A stretch of DNA of 6,639 nucleotides from Porticoccus sp041592135 (lineage in GTDB: Bacteria; Pseudomonadota; Gammaproteobacteria; Pseudomonadales; Porticoccaceae), in the NCBI GenBank assembly GCA_041592135.1, contig JBFHQR010000131.1. The stretch is one strand, 5' to 3'. How positions within the stretch are numbered: position 1 is the first letter of the stretch; each line of letters opens with the position of its first letter. Made by a program: the position numbers and the translations under genes. Shown piece by piece: positions 6,087-6,639 of this stretch. The notes under the pieces are model-generated. The model saw only the letters and a list, made by a program, of their open reading frames with translations. It was not told where the DNA came from and did no database searches.

Positions 6087-6464
6087 ATGCCAAGGTTTTC
6101 AAGTGGACCGCCTAGCGTCAGATTTGGCTTGGGGTATGAGTTTATCTGTTTCACGGGAAATGATGCGAATCGGGTTAAGGAGTTATTCGGTGTCGTGGGC
6201 ATCCTGGGCCATGCTGCTGTTGGCGCAATCGTCGGCTTGATCGTTGGCAATGCCCCCGGCGCGCTGCTGGGTGGCGTCATCGGTTTTCTTTACGGGCTGT
6301 TTTACGCGGGTTTGAACACGGTGCTGGCGGAGTGCGACTGTGGTGAAGGGAAGGCCTTCTGCCTTGCGTATCAAACTTTTACCAGTCCATTGGGGAGAGT
6401 GCCATCTTATCCTTTCTTCGTTGCCGCACCCGGAGCGTGCAAGAAGGTTGTCCCGGGTTGCTAA
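6087..6464 (+). CDS. Six-Cys membrane protein with a long glycine zipper
   Basis: I recognise no family for this 125-residue protein. Residues 34-79 form a hydrophobic core that could make two membrane helices joined near NAPG (55-58). In it, Gly occurs at 46, 50, 54, 58, 62, 66 and 70: seven glycines at an exact four-residue interval, with Ala74 continuing the register. GxxxG repeats of this kind are known to drive tight helix packing in glycine-zipper 2TM proteins, pore formers and two-peptide bacteriocins. Cysteines lie at 21, 83, 85, 92, 118 and 125 (the last residue), outside the core, so disulfides or metal binding are possible. There is no evident cleavable signal peptide or double-glycine leader. 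The start is fixed by an excellent ribosome site. It lies between two other short genes with strong ribosome sites and may belong with them. A secreted pore-forming peptide, a holin-like protein and an envelope oligomer are all possible. Confidence 0.75.
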   Translation: MPRFSSGPPSVRFGLGYEFICFTGNDANRVKELFGVVGILGHAAVGAIVGLIVGNAPGALLGGVIGFLYGLFYAGLNTVLAECDCGEGKAFCLAYQTFTSPLGRVPSYPFFVAAPGACKKVVPGC

Positions 6465-6603
6465 ACTGAGATTCGGGAACCAATGCACGCCACGACACAA
6501 ATACAGTCGAGGAATGCAACTTTCGCGGTTGATTTGGGCTATTAAGGCAGCAATGGGTATGTAAGCACTTTCAATATCATGGAATTGGATCAAGGAGAGA
6601 GAC

Positions 6604-6639
6604 ATGACCGATATAAAGAGGATTGCATTCGAGCGTGTA
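6604..6639 (+). CDS. Start of a further gene, cut by the window edge
   Basis: An ATG at 6604 opens a frame of 12 codons (MTDIKRIAFERV) that runs off the window. AAGGAGA at 6592-6598 gives good ribosome-site spacing, as for the two preceding short genes on the same strand. Too little is visible to name a product. The N-terminus is not that of HisF, so hisF does not resume here. Confidence 0.5.
   Translation, partial: MTDIKRIAFERV

Noticed and set aside
6482..6544. 20-codon frame starting MHATTQIQ between 6465 and 6603
   Set aside because: It is very short with a weak ribosome site and nothing protein-like to support it.

Overview
The window looks like a GC-rich gammaproteobacterial chromosome. 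The HisB, HisH and HisA proteins are full length and read like those of Pseudomonas and its relatives. A marine lineage near Cellvibrionales or Pseudomonadales is plausible, but this is inferred from remembered protein similarity and was not tested.

Region 1 (about 1-2401, minus strand) is a two-gene metal-uptake unit. A small exported His/Cys protein of the DUF2946 or 'zinc chaperone' type (2401-2123) is followed 55 bp later by a TonB-dependent outer-membrane receptor (2067-67) with a signal peptide, TonB box, plug, barrel and a His/acid-rich loop. The pairing and the loop suggest zinc import of the ZnuD kind. Two hairpins lie beyond the receptor stop.

Region 2 (2402-2528) is a divergent intergenic region. 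It holds a perfect 7-bp dyad with 9-bp spacing (a candidate operator) and a TATAAT box in front of hisB.

Region 3 (2529-4583, plus strand) is hisB-hisH-hisA: imidazoleglycerol-phosphate dehydratase, the glutaminase subunit of imidazole-glycerol-phosphate synthase, and the ProFAR isomerase. HisF, the synthase partner of HisH, normally follows hisA in this lineage but does not start within the next 2 kb.

Region 4 (4584-6639, plus strand) is an accessory-looking block, visibly less GC-rich. A 12-bp-stem hairpin follows hisA, then comes a gene for a four-helix membrane protein (4674-5144) and about 550 bp with no convincing gene. After that are three short genes, each behind a strong Shine-Dalgarno sequence: an 89-aa single-span protein with a four-Cys tail (5696-5965), a 125-aa six-Cys protein with seven glycines at exact four-residue spacing in its hydrophobic core (6087-6464), and a gene cut by the window edge (from 6604). 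I recognise no family for these. They are the best candidates here for something undescribed, possibly a small exported peptide or pore-forming system placed where hisF is expected.
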